Under the pieces are notes generated by a model. The model worked only from the letters and a program-made list of their open reading frames with translations, made no database searches and was not told where the DNA came from. From NCBI RefSeq assembly GCF_001422045.1, contig NZ_LMLW01000008.1, positions 438,501-502,500 on the forward strand: DNA of 64,000 nt. The letters run 5' to 3'. This document shows, in pieces, positions 51,934 through 60,879 of this stretch (position 1 is the stretch's first letter; every line of letters begins with the position of its first letter). Source of the DNA: Sphingomonas sp. Leaf242. GTDB taxonomy: Bacteria; Pseudomonadota; Alphaproteobacteria; Sphingomonadales; Sphingomonadaceae. A program made the position numbers and the translations under genes.

Positions 51934-52110
51934 ATGATGAACGCGTTCAGCGTATATGCGCAGTTACAGGATGCCTGCCGGGCGCTGGACGCCGCGGAAG
52001 ATCACGCGATCGCCGCCTATGTCGAATGGGCGATGACGCTGATGGCCGAGAAATATGGCGTGGCGCCCGACGCGATCGATGCCCCCGCCGAGACCGATCC
52101 ACCGCGCTGA
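51934..52110 (+). CDS. Small hypothetical protein
   Basis: 58 residues from ATG 51934 (or 51937): MMNAFSVYAQLQDACRALDA, AEDHAIAAYVEWAMTLMAEK, YGVAPDAIDAPAETDPPR. Mostly one or two amphipathic helices and acidic, with TGGAAG about nine bases upstream. No family is recognised. Codon use is like its neighbours, which favours a real gene. Confidence 0.5.
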   Translation: MMNAFSVYAQLQDACRALDAAEDHAIAAYVEWAMTLMAEKYGVAPDAIDAPAETDPPR

Positions 52111-52302
52111 GGCGGACCACCGCAGACTCGCGCGACGGCGAAGGACGCGGTCGGCGACGTCATTTCACGATATCATTCAGCGATAACCGTGTGGGACCAT
52201 GCGGATTATCCGCGACGGCGACGTCTATAATCGCTCGCTGTGCGTATAGTGATCGAATCGCGTGCCATCCCGCACGGACCAAAGGACGTCGTGCCCGCTG
52301 AC

Positions 52303-53391
52303 ATGCCTGCTTCTTCCCCCGCCTGCCCCGCTGCCTTCCTGAACGCCGTCGGCACCGCGGTGCCCGATCACGATATCCATGACGCCTTCATCGCCTGGGC
52401 GCGTGCGCGGACCGAGGCGCGCGCGACGCGGGTGTTCGACCGGATGGCATCGCGGTCGGGGATCGCGCATCGCTGGTCGGTGTTGCCGCCGACCCCCGAC
52501 GGTGGCTCGCCGGTCGACGCTGCGGGCTTCTATGCGACCGAACCGCATCCCGGCACTGCGGCGCGGATGACGCTGTACGCCGAATATGCGCCCGACCTGG
52601 CGATCCGTGCGATCGACGCGTTGCGCGCGAAAATCGCGGTCGAGGGAATCACGCATCTGGTGGTGGCGAGCTGCACCGGCTTCGTCGCGCCCGGCATCGA
52701 CCAGATCATCGCCCGCCGACTCGGGCTGTCGCCGAGCGTCGAACGACTGCTGATCGGCTTCATGGGGTGCTACGCGGCGGTCGTCGCATTGCGCAACGCG
52801 CGCCACATCGTCCGCTCCGAACGTCACGCACGCGTGCTGGTCGTGACGGTCGAGCTCTCGACGCTGCATCTCCAGCCCGCCACCGATATCGAACCGTTGC
52901 TCGCGATGCTGCAGTTCGGCGACGGCGCTGCCGCTGCGCTGGTCACCGCGGACGCGAGCGGGATCGAACTCGGCACGCCGTTCGCCGCCGCGCTGCCCGA
53001 TACCGAGGCGCTGATTCGCTGGGACGTCACTGACGCAGGATTCGCGATGCACCTATCGGGCGAGGTGCCCGCGCGGATCGCCACGGCACTGGCGGATACC
53101 GCGTTCCGGACGATCGTCAGCGATGGCCACCCGCCCGAGGCGATCGACGGCTGGGCGGTGCATGCCGGCGGACGCTCGATCCTCGACGCGGTCGAGCATG
53201 CGATGCAGCTCAAACCCGAGGCGCTCGACGCGTCGCGGCAGGTGCTGGCGGAGAACGGCAACATGTCGTCGGCGACGTTGATGTTCGTGTTCGAACGCCT
53301 GCTGGCCGGACCGCGGATCGGGCACGGGGTCGCGCTGGCGTTCGGTCCGGGCCTTGCTGCGGAGGGCTTCGGATTCCGGAGCGCGGCATGA
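52303..53391 (+). CDS. Type III polyketide synthase (chalcone/stilbene synthase-like)
   Basis: 362 residues from ATG 52303. A GTG at 52291 has AAAGGA four bases before it and could be the true start. The thiolase-fold enzyme has catalytic C156 in LLIGFMGCYAAVVALRNARH, H287 in GWAVHAGGRSILDAVEHAM and N320 in ENGNMSSATLMFVFERLL. Type III synthases extend acyl-CoA starters with malonyl-CoA and cyclise them to resorcinols or pyrones. The starter is unknown. It is the first gene of a tightly overlapped trio with a methyltransferase and an FAD oxidoreductase, so a methylated, oxidised phenolic or quinone product is likely. Confidence 0.9.
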   Translation: MPASSPACPAAFLNAVGTAVPDHDIHDAFIAWARARTEARATRVFDRMASRSGIAHRWSVLPPTPDGGSPVDAAGFYATEPHPGTAARMTLYAEYAPDLAIRAIDALRAKIAVEGITHLVVASCTGFVAPGIDQIIARRLGLSPSVERLLIGFMGCYAAVVALRNARHIVRSERHARVLVVTVELSTLHLQPATDIEPLLAMLQFGDGAAAALVTADASGIELGTPFAAALPDTEALIRWDVTDAGFAMHLSGEVPARIATALADTAFRTIVSDGHPPEAIDGWAVHAGGRSILDAVEHAMQLKPEALDASRQVLAENGNMSSATLMFVFERLLAGPRIGHGVALAFGPGLAAEGFGFRSAA

Positions 53392-54080
53392 GCCTCGCCA
53401 CGCGCAGCCAGGCCGAAGAACTGATGGACGCGGACGATCTCGACGCGGCGACCTATGCGGACGTGGTCGGCGATCTCGCCACCGTGAACACCGTGACGAT
53501 GGCGCGGCGGCCGACGCTCGATTTCCTCGACCGCGCGACCAAAGGGCGCAAGCGCGTCCGCGTGCTCGATGTCGGGTTTGGCGATGGCGACATGCTGCGG
53601 CGGATCGCGCGCTGGGCCAAGGCGAAAGGGATCGAAGCGGACCTCGTCGGCGTCGATCTCAACCCGCGCAGCGAACAGGCGGCGCGCGCGCATGACACCG
53701 CCATCGGCGGCGATATCCGTTATGTCACCGGGGACTATGCTGATCTCGCCGACGAACCCTGGGACGTGATCGTCAGCAGTCTCGTCGCGCATCACATGAC
53801 GCACGACCAACTAGTCGCGTTCCTGCGGTTCATGGAAGCGCATGCAAGCGCGGGGTGGTTCGTCAACGATCTCCACCGCCACGGGTTCGCGCATTGGGGG
53901 TTCCCGATCCTCGCCACGCTCGCGCGCTGGCACCGGATCGTCCGGCACGACGGCACGCTGTCGATCGCGCGCAGCTATCGCCCCGACGAATGGCCACCGA
54001 TCCTCGCCGAGGCGGGGATGTCCCAGGCGAAGGTCCGTCGCGTCTTTCCGTTCCGGTTATGCGTCGAACGCCTGCGCTGA
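53388..54080 (+). CDS. Class I SAM-dependent methyltransferase of the polyketide operon
   Basis: 230 residues. SAM loop RVRVLDVGFGDGDMLRRIAR, then LVGVDLNPRSEQAARAHDTA, VTGDYADLADEPWDVIVSSL, VAHHMTHDQLVAFLRFMEAH and FVNDLHRHGFAHWGFPIL. It resembles methyltransferases that sit beside type III polyketide synthases and are thought to O- or C-methylate the phenolic product. The start overlaps the synthase stop by four bases and the end overlaps the oxidoreductase by 22. Confidence 0.88.
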   Translation: MSLATRSQAEELMDADDLDAATYADVVGDLATVNTVTMARRPTLDFLDRATKGRKRVRVLDVGFGDGDMLRRIARWAKAKGIEADLVGVDLNPRSEQAARAHDTAIGGDIRYVTGDYADLADEPWDVIVSSLVAHHMTHDQLVAFLRFMEAHASAGWFVNDLHRHGFAHWGFPILATLARWHRIVRHDGTLSIARSYRPDEWPPILAEAGMSQAKVRRVFPFRLCVERLR

Positions 54081-55147
54081 TCGTCGGCGGCGGGCTCGCC
54101 GGCGCCGCGACCGCGATTCAGCTCGCGCGCGCCGGCTTGCCGCACTTGCTCGTCGAACGATCGCGCGAGACGGGTGATGCGATCTGCGGCGGGTTCCTGA
54201 GCTGGCGGACGCTGGAAACGCTGGCCGGGCTCGGGATCGATCCCGATGCGCTCAACCCGGCGCGGGTGACGCGCGCGCGGATCTACGCCGGCGCGCGGCG
54301 TGCGGAGGCCGCGCTGCCGCATCCGGCGGTTTCGGTGACGCGCCGACGCCTCGATACCGTGCTGCTCGCCGAAGCCATCCGGCTCGGCACGCCGGTCGAA
54401 CGCGGCGTCACGGTGCGCGAGATCGACGGCACGACGGTCCGCACCGCGGATGGCGCGACCTTCGCGCCCGACGCGCTGTTCCTCGCCAGCGGCAAGCACG
54501 ACGTTCGCGGGATGGTACGCCCCGAGGCGGCGCGCGGCGCCGATCCGACGCTCGGGCTGCGCGTGCGGATCGCCCCATCTCCCGCGCTGCGCCGGTCGCT
54601 CGAGGGAGGCATCGAGCTGCATCTGTTCGATCGCGGCTATGCCGGGCTGGCGATGCAGGAGGACGGCACCGCGAACCTGTGCCTCGCGGTCCATCGCTCG
54701 CGCCTCCAGTCGGCAGGATCGCCCGCGCAGTTGCTCGACGCGCTCGGCCGCGAGATGCCGGCGCTCGGCGAATGGGTCGCGCTGGTCGACGGCGCCGCGA
54801 CGATCGATGCGATCGCCAACGTCCCCTATGGGTGGCGGCAGCGTCAGGGGGTGGAAGCGATTTTCCGGCTCGGCGATCAGGCCGGCGTCATCCCGTCGCT
54901 GGCGGGCGAGGGCATGGGCATCGCGCTAGCGAGCGGAGTCGCCGCGGCCAACGCCTATATCCGAGGTGGCCCCGACACTGCCGCGCATTGGCAGGAAGAT
55001 TTCGCGCGCCGCCTTGCACGCCCGATCGGCATCGCCGGCATCGTCCGCCAGGTCGCCGAAAGTACGCGTGCGGCGTGGCTGCTGCCATTGCTGCGCCCCG
55101 CCTTGATCCAGGTGATCGCGAATGCAACCAGAATAGGGCACACTTAG
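54059..55147 (+). CDS. FAD-dependent oxidoreductase (geranylgeranyl reductase/monooxygenase-like)
   Basis: 362 residues. FAD-binding GxGxxG loop LIVGGGLAGAATAIQLARAG, then ICGGFLSWRTLETLAGLGID, PDALFLASGKHDVRG and RLGDQAGVIPSLAGEGMGIA, the GD-motif of group A flavoprotein monooxygenases and geranylgeranyl reductases. As third gene of the type III polyketide operon it may hydroxylate the aromatic ring, giving a quinol that oxidises to a quinone, comparable to the SrsC step in actinobacterial phenolic lipids. The step is inferred from arrangement. Confidence 0.88.
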   Translation: MRRTPALIVGGGLAGAATAIQLARAGLPHLLVERSRETGDAICGGFLSWRTLETLAGLGIDPDALNPARVTRARIYAGARRAEAALPHPAVSVTRRRLDTVLLAEAIRLGTPVERGVTVREIDGTTVRTADGATFAPDALFLASGKHDVRGMVRPEAARGADPTLGLRVRIAPSPALRRSLEGGIELHLFDRGYAGLAMQEDGTANLCLAVHRSRLQSAGSPAQLLDALGREMPALGEWVALVDGAATIDAIANVPYGWRQRQGVEAIFRLGDQAGVIPSLAGEGMGIALASGVAAANAYIRGGPDTAAHWQEDFARRLARPIGIAGIVRQVAESTRAAWLLPLLRPALIQVIANATRIGHT

Positions 55148-55201
55148 CGTTCGGTGTCAGGCCACCTTGAAATCCGTCCCGCCAGCACGAGATTCAAACC
55201 C

Positions 55202-55612
55202 ATGGACCAGCTGAACCTTTCCGAATCCGAGTGGCGCCAGCGCCTCACCCCCGAGCAATATCACGTGCTGCGCGAGGCAGGCACCGAGCGGGCATTCGCC
55301 GGTGCACTCAACGACAACAAGGCCGATGGGATCTATCGGTGCGCGGCGTGCAGCAACGAGCTGTTCGACAGCGCGGACAAATATGATTCCGGATCGGGCT
55401 GGCCAAGCTTCACGCAGCCGATCGGCCCCGATGCGGTCACCGACCACACCGATCGCAGCCACGGCATGACCCGCGTCGAGACGCGGTGCGCGCGCTGCGA
55501 CAGCCATATGGGGCATGTTTTCCCCGACGGCCCACCGCCGACCGGCCAGCGCTATTGCATGAACTCGCTGTCGCTGGAATTCCGGCCGCGCAAAGCGAAC
55601 GTCGCGGCCTGA
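55202..55612 (+). CDS. msrB: Peptide-methionine (R)-S-oxide reductase
   Basis: A 136-residue MsrB: MDQLNLSESEWRQRLTPEQY, zinc cysteines in YRCAACSNELFDSADKYDSG and RVETRCARCDSHMGHVFPDG, and the catalytic cysteine in GQRYCMNSLSLEF. It repairs the R form of oxidised methionine. I use ATG 55202 because upstream sequence has no family similarity. It precedes the penicillin-binding protein gene by 45 bp. Confidence 0.97.
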   Translation: MDQLNLSESEWRQRLTPEQYHVLREAGTERAFAGALNDNKADGIYRCAACSNELFDSADKYDSGSGWPSFTQPIGPDAVTDHTDRSHGMTRVETRCARCDSHMGHVFPDGPPPTGQRYCMNSLSLEFRPRKANVAA

Positions 55613-55657
55613 TCGCGCTTGTAGGGCGCGGGCGGAACGCGTAATTCTCGCGGTCAC

Positions 55658-57823
55658 ATGGCCAGTACGCGTTCTGCTTCACCGTCCCGTCGGCCCCCGT
55701 CTACCCCGGCGTCTCGCTGGCGTCGGCGGCTGGTCGTCTTCCTGAAGGTCTGCATCGGACTGGGTCTGCTCGCGCTCGGTGCGCTGGCGATCGCGGTCTA
55801 TGTCGCGATGTCGCAACTGCCGAGCTTCGACAGCCTGAAATCGTCGCCCAACGGCCAGATGATCCGCGTCCATGCCGCCGACGGCACGGTGATCGTGTCG
55901 ATGGGGCCGAGCTTCGGCGAGTGGCTCCCGTATTCGCAGATCCCGCAGGTGATGCGCGACGCGACCGTGTCGGTCGAGGATCGTCGTTTCCGGTCGCATA
56001 TCGGCATCGATCCGGTTGGCGTTGCGCGATCGCTGAAGGTGCGGTTCGACCGCGGCCACTGGACGCAAGGCGGCTCGACGATCACGCAGCAGCTCGCGCG
56101 CACGGTTTTCCTCAACAACCAGAAGAAGTTCGGCCGCAAATTTCGCGAAGGCATCCTCGCGTTCGCGCTCGAATGGAAGTTCAGCAAGGACCAGATCCTC
56201 GAACTCTATCTGAACAAGGTCTATTACGGCGGCGGTGCCTATGGGATCGACGCGGCGTCGCGGAAATTCTTCGGGCATGGCGCGGATCATCTGAGCCTCG
56301 CCGAGGCGGCGGTAATCGCCGGCCTCGTCAAGGCGCCGTCGAACTACTCGCCGACCGCCGACGCGGAGGCCGCGGTCGGCCGTGCGGGCGTGGTGCTGGA
56401 GACGATGCGCGAGACCGGCGCGATCACCGCCGAGCAGGCCGCCGATGCCAATGTCAGTGGGCTGAAACTCGCGCCCGAGCCCAAGCAGAACAGCGTGCGG
56501 TATTTCACCGACTGGGCGCTGCCGCAGCTCGATACGCTGATCGACGAGACCACCGAGCCGCTGGAAGTATGGACGACGCTCGACCTGACGATGCAGCGCC
56601 AGGCCGACGACGCGATCCGGGCGAATGCACCACCCGGCGCACAGGGCGCGCTGGTCGCGCTTGATCGTGGCGGCGAGGTTCGCGCAATGGTCGGCGGCAA
56701 GGATTACGTGTCGTCGATCTACAACCGCGCGACGCAGGCGGTCCGCCAGCCGGGCTCGGCATTCAAGTTGTTCGTCTACCTCGCCGCGCTGGAAGCCGGT
56801 CACAAGCCCGACGATTCGATCGTCGACGAACCCGTGACGATCCAGGGCTGGAGCCCGCGCAACGATTCGCGGCATAATTCCGGTGCCGTGTCGTTGCGCA
56901 CCGCGTTCGCCTATTCGCTCAACACCGTCGCCGCGAAGCTCGGCCAGGAGGTCGGTTTCAACACGGTGGCGGACATGGCGCGGCGATTCGGCATCACCAC
57001 GCCGGTCAATGTGCACCCGTCGATGGTGCTGGGCACGTCCGAAGTCCGCGTGATCGACATGACGCGCGCGTTCGCCAGCGTCGCCAACAAGGGCGTTGCG
57101 GTGACGCCGTACGGGATCACGCGAGTCACGGCCAACGGCCAGACGATCTACACGCATGAGGTCGACCGCAGCCACGTGCTCGTCGCGCCGTATGTCGCCG
57201 CCGAGATGACCGATCTGCTGCAGACCGCGGTCAACACCGGCACCGGGCGTGCCGCGCAGATCGGCCGCCCGGTCGCGGGCAAGACCGGCACTACCACCGC
57301 GTCGAAGGACGGCTGGTTCCTGGGCTTCTCCAGCGGCATCACCACCGGCGTGTGGATGGGCCGCGACGACGCCAAGCCGATTGCCGGCCTCCACGGCGGC
57401 ACCGCGCCCGCCAAGGCCTGGGCGGCGTTCATGAAGCCCGCGACCGCGAACCGGCCGATCGAGCAGTTCGATACGCAGGTGACGTTGCCCGAGTGGCAGC
57501 TGGAGCCCGACGAGCAGAGCTATTTCGGGCAGCCCGACAATGGCCAGATGGCGGTCGACGCGGACGGCAATCCGATCGAGCAGGGCCAGCCGCCGGTGCC
57601 GACCGATGCGCAGACCGGCGATACGATCCCGCGGCCCGATGCGGATCAGCCCGAGCCGGCGCCTGCTGCTCCGGCCGCACCGCCGCAACAGCTCAACCAG
57701 GACTGGATCAACCGGGTCACCGGGCGAGACCAGCCGCGTCAGGAACAGCCGGCAGGACGCCAGCCGCTAACGCGCGACGGTACGCGTCAGGATCGCTCTC
57801 AGGACGACCGCCCGAACCAGTGA
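55658..57823 (+). CDS. Class A penicillin-binding protein (PBP1-type)
   Basis: 721 residues. A basic cytosolic tail and one transmembrane helix (about 26-50) are followed by a GT51 glycosyltransferase domain (about 60-250) with catalytic E107 in ATVSVEDRRFRSHIGIDPVG and TQGGSTITQQLARTVFLNNQ. A transpeptidase domain (about 310-590) has S367-x-x-K370 in QPGSAFKLFV, SxN in AYSLNTVAAKLG and K542 in VAGKTGTTTASKDGW. The tail (about 600-721) is rich in P, Q and D and probably unstructured. It polymerises and cross-links peptidoglycan. Confidence 0.95.
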   Translation: MASTRSASPSRRPPSTPASRWRRRLVVFLKVCIGLGLLALGALAIAVYVAMSQLPSFDSLKSSPNGQMIRVHAADGTVIVSMGPSFGEWLPYSQIPQVMRDATVSVEDRRFRSHIGIDPVGVARSLKVRFDRGHWTQGGSTITQQLARTVFLNNQKKFGRKFREGILAFALEWKFSKDQILELYLNKVYYGGGAYGIDAASRKFFGHGADHLSLAEAAVIAGLVKAPSNYSPTADAEAAVGRAGVVLETMRETGAITAEQAADANVSGLKLAPEPKQNSVRYFTDWALPQLDTLIDETTEPLEVWTTLDLTMQRQADDAIRANAPPGAQGALVALDRGGEVRAMVGGKDYVSSIYNRATQAVRQPGSAFKLFVYLAALEAGHKPDDSIVDEPVTIQGWSPRNDSRHNSGAVSLRTAFAYSLNTVAAKLGQEVGFNTVADMARRFGITTPVNVHPSMVLGTSEVRVIDMTRAFASVANKGVAVTPYGITRVTANGQTIYTHEVDRSHVLVAPYVAAEMTDLLQTAVNTGTGRAAQIGRPVAGKTGTTTASKDGWFLGFSSGITTGVWMGRDDAKPIAGLHGGTAPAKAWAAFMKPATANRPIEQFDTQVTLPEWQLEPDEQSYFGQPDNGQMAVDADGNPIEQGQPPVPTDAQTGDTIPRPDADQPEPAPAAPAAPPQQLNQDWINRVTGRDQPRQEQPAGRQPLTRDGTRQDRSQDDRPNQ

Positions 57824-58473
57824 AGTTCGGCGCCGTGCGTGCGTAGCCAGACGCGCGCGGGTGTCGGGTCTTCGCCGTACAGCTGCTCGACCAGCGCGTG
57901 GAAGACCGGCGCGTGGTTCATGTGGACGCGGTGCGCGACCTCATGCGCGACCGTGGCGCGGCGGACCCAGCTTGGCGCCAGGATCAGCCGCCAACTGTAG
58001 CGGATGACGCCGCTCGACGCGCAACTGCCCCAGCGGCCTTTGGCATCGCCGACCGCGACCTGCGCGACGGTTACCTTGGCCTTGGCGGCGTATTCGGCGG
58101 TCTCTATCTCCAGCACGGCAAGTGCGGTGCGCTTCAGCCAGGCCTCGACGCGACGCGCGATCGTTTCTGGCGGACCCGACAACGACAGGACCGAGCCTTC
58201 GCAGACCACGGTTCGGCGGCTACCGGGCGTCCAGTCGATCGTCAGCGGTTCGTCGGCAACGGTCAGGACCGCACCGGGCACAAACGGGCGGGGTTGCGGG
58301 AGTAACGCGCGCTGTTCGGCGATCCAGCCCGCCTTGTCCTCGGCCCAGGCCAGTGCCTGCTTCAGCGCGGCGCGTTTCGGGAGGACGAGACGCGCCCGGC
58401 CACTTGCGGGATCGATCGACAGGCGCGCGCGACGTGCGCGGGGGTGACGGACAATCTCCAGGCCTTCGATCAC
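57799..58473 (-). CDS. YgjP-like metallopeptidase domain protein (M48/DUF45)
   Basis: A 224-residue protein. It has a beta-rich start (IVRHPRARRARLSIDPASGR), a middle AEYAAKAKVTVAQVAVGDAK and RWGSCASSGVIRYSWRLILA, and the zinc motif TVAHEVAHRVHMNHAPVFHA (HExxH with a further histidine). This is the YgjP/UTP-pyrophosphatase-annotated family; protease activity is unproven. Its 3' end overlaps the penicillin-binding protein 3' end by 25 bp in convergent orientation. Confidence 0.92.
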   Translation of the reverse strand: MIEGLEIVRHPRARRARLSIDPASGRARLVLPKRAALKQALAWAEDKAGWIAEQRALLPQPRPFVPGAVLTVADEPLTIDWTPGSRRTVVCEGSVLSLSGPPETIARRVEAWLKRTALAVLEIETAEYAAKAKVTVAQVAVGDAKGRWGSCASSGVIRYSWRLILAPSWVRRATVAHEVAHRVHMNHAPVFHALVEQLYGEDPTPARVWLRTHGAELHWFGRSS

Positions 58474-58488
58474 CGGGCTATCACCGCG

Positions 58489-58923
58489 TCAGAGTTCCCG
58501 CTCGATCACATGATATTCGAGCTCACCGGCCTCGTCCTCGCTGATCGTCCAGCCGCGCACCGACTGCTTGGCGCGGTGGACCGCCTCGCGGTCGCCGCAG
58601 ACGAGGTAGTGCCATTCGGGCAGTTGCTCGCCGGCCGCGCGCAGGCGGTACGCGCAGGTCGACGGCAGCCAGTCGATCCCGCGGACGTTGCCGGTCGTCA
58701 GCCGGACGCATTCGGGGACATAGGCATGGCGGTGGCGGTAATCCGAGCATTGCCCGCTGCGGCGATCGAGCAGGCGGCACGACACGTTGGTCGGCACGAG
58801 CTCACCGGTATCCTCATCCTCGAGCTTGTGGATGCAGCATTTGCCGCAGCCGTCGCACAACGCTTCCCACTGGCCGCGGTCGAGCTGGTCGATCGGCGTA
58901 TCTTCCCAGAAGCGCGCGCTCAT
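58489..58923 (-). CDS. YcgN/UPF0260 family protein
   Basis: A 144-residue cysteine-rich protein: WEALCDGCGKCCIHKLEDED, NVSCRLLDRRSGQCSDYRHR, YVPECVRLTTGNV, STCAYRLRAAGE and HYLVCGDREAVH. The C-x2-C-x2-CC and later cysteines are the UPF0260 hallmark and suggest a zinc or Fe-S site, as in the related YkgJ group. Function unknown. Its start overlaps the SCO1 gene stop by four bases. Confidence 0.93.
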   Translation of the reverse strand: MSARFWEDTPIDQLDRGQWEALCDGCGKCCIHKLEDEDTGELVPTNVSCRLLDRRSGQCSDYRHRHAYVPECVRLTTGNVRGIDWLPSTCAYRLRAAGEQLPEWHYLVCGDREAVHRAKQSVRGWTISEDEAGELEYHVIEREL

Positions 58924-59513
58924 CGAGCCCAGCGCTTGATTTCCGTCACCACCGCGTCGGGCCCTTGTTCCTGCGGCAGCAAAGCGAGGGGCTTGCCGTC
59001 CGGGTCCATCAGATAGGCCTGCCGCGAGTGGTTTACGAGGTAGCCGCCGCCCGGCGATGCGTCGCCCTTGCTCGAATAGACGGCGTACTCGGTCTTGATC
59101 TTGGCGATCTGGTCGTCGCTGCCGGTGAGGCCGACCATGCGCGGGTGGAACGCCGAGACGAACTGCTTGAGTACCACGGGCGTATCGCGCGCCGGATCCA
59201 CCGTCACGAACACCGGCACGATCTTCGCGGCGAGCGCGGGGTCGCTCGATTCGAGCTTTTTCACCGCGGCGCCGATCGCCTGGACATCCGTCGGACACAC
59301 ATCGGGACAGAAGGTGTAGCCGAAATACATGATCCGGTATTTTCCGGCAAAGTTGCGCTCGGTGACGGTCTGCCCGTTCTGGTCGGTCAGCGTGAAGGCG
59401 CCGCCGATCCGCGCGCCTTCGAGCGGGGGCTTGGCCGGGGGGGCGGAGGCGGTGCAGGCCGTCAGGGCCAAGCCGGGCAGAGCGAGCGCGCAAAGGATGA
59501 AACGTCGGGTCAT
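58920..59513 (-). CDS. SCO1/SenC-family copper-binding lipoprotein
   Basis: 197 residues from ATG 59513. Signal peptide with lipobox ALTAC (cysteine about residue 20). The thioredoxin-like domain has the copper pair in GYTFCPDVCPTDVQAIGAAV and the third ligand histidine in YLVNHSRQAYLMDPDG. SCO proteins deliver or keep copper reduced for the CuA site of cytochrome oxidase in the periplasm. It is the first gene of the SCO1-ycgN pair and divergent from the ankyrin gene. Confidence 0.95.
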   Translation of the reverse strand: MTRRFILCALALPGLALTACTASAPPAKPPLEGARIGGAFTLTDQNGQTVTERNFAGKYRIMYFGYTFCPDVCPTDVQAIGAAVKKLESSDPALAAKIVPVFVTVDPARDTPVVLKQFVSAFHPRMVGLTGSDDQIAKIKTEYAVYSSKGDASPGGGYLVNHSRQAYLMDPDGKPLALLPQEQGPDAVVTEIKRWAR

Positions 59514-59592
59514 GGTGCCGCTAGCCTTGATCTGTTCGCTACTGCGGCGCAAGCGTTGCCCCATATCCAGGACGAACCAAGGAAGTCTCTCG

Positions 59593-60201
59593 ATGCGTAT
59601 TCGCCTGATGCTCGCCGCCACCCTCGTCATGCCGGCTCTGACCGTCGTCACGGCACCCGCGTTCGCGCAAGGCCAGTCGGAGGGGTACAAGTTCCTGTCC
59701 GCGGTGCGCGACGCGAAGAACAACGACGTGCTGGAGATGCTCGGCAGGCCCGGCAGCAACATCATCAACACGCGCGACGTGACGAGTGGGGAGGGCGCGC
59801 TCCACATCGTCATCAAGCGCAGCGACGAGGTGTATCTGCGCTTCCTGCTGCAAAAGGGGGCGGATGCGAATTTGCGCGATGGCAAGGGCAATACGCCACT
59901 GCTGCTGGCCGTGACGCTGGGGCAGACGGGGATGATCCCGATCCTGACCGCGGCGGGGGCGAATCCGAACCTGGCTAATTCGGCCGGCGAGACTCCGCTG
60001 ATCCGGGCGGTGCAGCGGCGCGACGTTGCGATGATCCGGGTTTTGCTGACCGAAGGGGCCGATCCCGACCAGGCGGATATCATCGCGGGCATGTCGGCGC
60101 GCGCCTATGCCAAGCAGGATGGACGCAACCCGATCGTCAGCAAGCTGTTGGAAGACGCGCCTAAAAAGGTGCGCAAGGCCGTGTCGGGCCCGAAATTCTG
60201 A
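59593..60201 (+). CDS. Exported ankyrin-repeat protein
   Basis: 202 residues. Signal peptide about 1-25 (LMLAATLVMPALTVVTAPAFA). About four ankyrin repeats follow: EGALHIVIKRSDEVYLRFLL, DGKGNTPLLLAVTLGQTGMI, AGETPLIRAVQRRDVAMIRV and a last one with MSARAYAKQDGRNPIVSKLL. Exported ankyrin proteins of this size are common in sphingomonads. The partner is unknown. The neighbouring SCO1 gene is divergent with a 79-bp gap. Confidence 0.9.
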   Translation: MRIRLMLAATLVMPALTVVTAPAFAQGQSEGYKFLSAVRDAKNNDVLEMLGRPGSNIINTRDVTSGEGALHIVIKRSDEVYLRFLLQKGADANLRDGKGNTPLLLAVTLGQTGMIPILTAAGANPNLANSAGETPLIRAVQRRDVAMIRVLLTEGADPDQADIIAGMSARAYAKQDGRNPIVSKLLEDAPKKVRKAVSGPKF

Positions 60202-60256
60202 AGTTTCCCCGGGGCCGCCATCGCCATACTTCGTAAAAACGCATTTGGCCCAACCC

Positions 60257-60340
60257 CGTCATCCTGACGAAAGTCAGGATCCAGAGTAACAGAGCGCTAT
60301 CCTTGATGGCCCTGGATCCTGACTTTCGTCAGGATGACGG
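60257..60340. repeat. Palindromic intergenic repeat, TCCTGACTTTCGTCAGGA type, copy 5
   Basis: Arms CCGTCATCCTGACGAAAGTC... and ...GACTTTCGTCAGGATGACGG, with one or two mismatches on the loop side. It ends two bases before the mmcB stop codon and lies between convergent genes. Confidence 0.92.
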
Positions 60341-60342
60341 AC

Positions 60343-60852
60343 TTAGAACGCCAACCCGTCCGCATCCGGATCCATCTGCGCGATCAACCGGCGCGCCGCG
60401 CGCCGGGCAAACGCCAGCGTACCGCGCTTGCGGACATGCGCGGGCAGGGGGGTGGTATGCGCCTCGCGGACGATCGCCGCGTCGTAGCGGTCCGCGACGA
60501 TGATCCCGGTGCGCTCGGGCAGAAACGCAGGGCCGTGCAGCGGTCCGACGTCGAACCCCGCCGGCACCGCCCAGAAATACCGGTCGCAATGCCCCAGGTA
60601 ATCGGGCCACTTACCGTCCCCGAGCAGGTCGGCACGCGACACCTTGATCTCGACGATCACGATCTGCCCACGTGCGTCGACCGCCATCAGGTCGGCGCGG
60701 CGGCCACCATCGAGCGGGACCTCGGTCATTGCGGTGAGGTCGTGGCGCAGCAACATCCGGATCACGCCGCGCGCTACATCGGCGGCGCACAGCGTTGAAT
60801 CCTGGGGGGATCCGGGTTTGTCGATGCAGGAGTCCGGCGGCATATCGAGCAT
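60343..60852 (-). CDS. mmcB: MmcB family DNA repair protein
   Basis: 169 residues from ATG 60852. The core ALCAADVARGVIRMLLRHDL-like start, RRADLMAVDARGQIVIVEIK and VSRADLLGDGKWPDYLGHCD carry the D...ExK signature of PD-(D/E)xK nucleases, followed by DRYFWAVPAGFDV. MmcB is needed for resistance to mitomycin C in Caulobacter and belongs to its SOS regulon. The LexA box at 60865-60879 fits that. A TTG at 60870 would overlap the operator, so the ATG at 60852 is preferred. Confidence 0.9.
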   Translation of the reverse strand: MLDMPPDSCIDKPGSPQDSTLCAADVARGVIRMLLRHDLTAMTEVPLDGGRRADLMAVDARGQIVIVEIKVSRADLLGDGKWPDYLGHCDRYFWAVPAGFDVGPLHGPAFLPERTGIIVADRYDAAIVREAHTTPLPAHVRKRGTLAFARRAARRLIAQMDPDADGLAF

Positions 60853-60864
60853 GCCCCGGAAATA

Positions 60865-60879
60865 GAACAATCCGCGAAC
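60865..60879 (-). promoter_or_regulatory. LexA (SOS) operator of mmcB
   Basis: On the minus strand GTTCGCGGATTGTTC, an exact GTTC-N7-GTTC direct repeat, the alphaproteobacterial LexA box. It ends 12 bases before the mmcB ATG. Confidence 0.82.
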
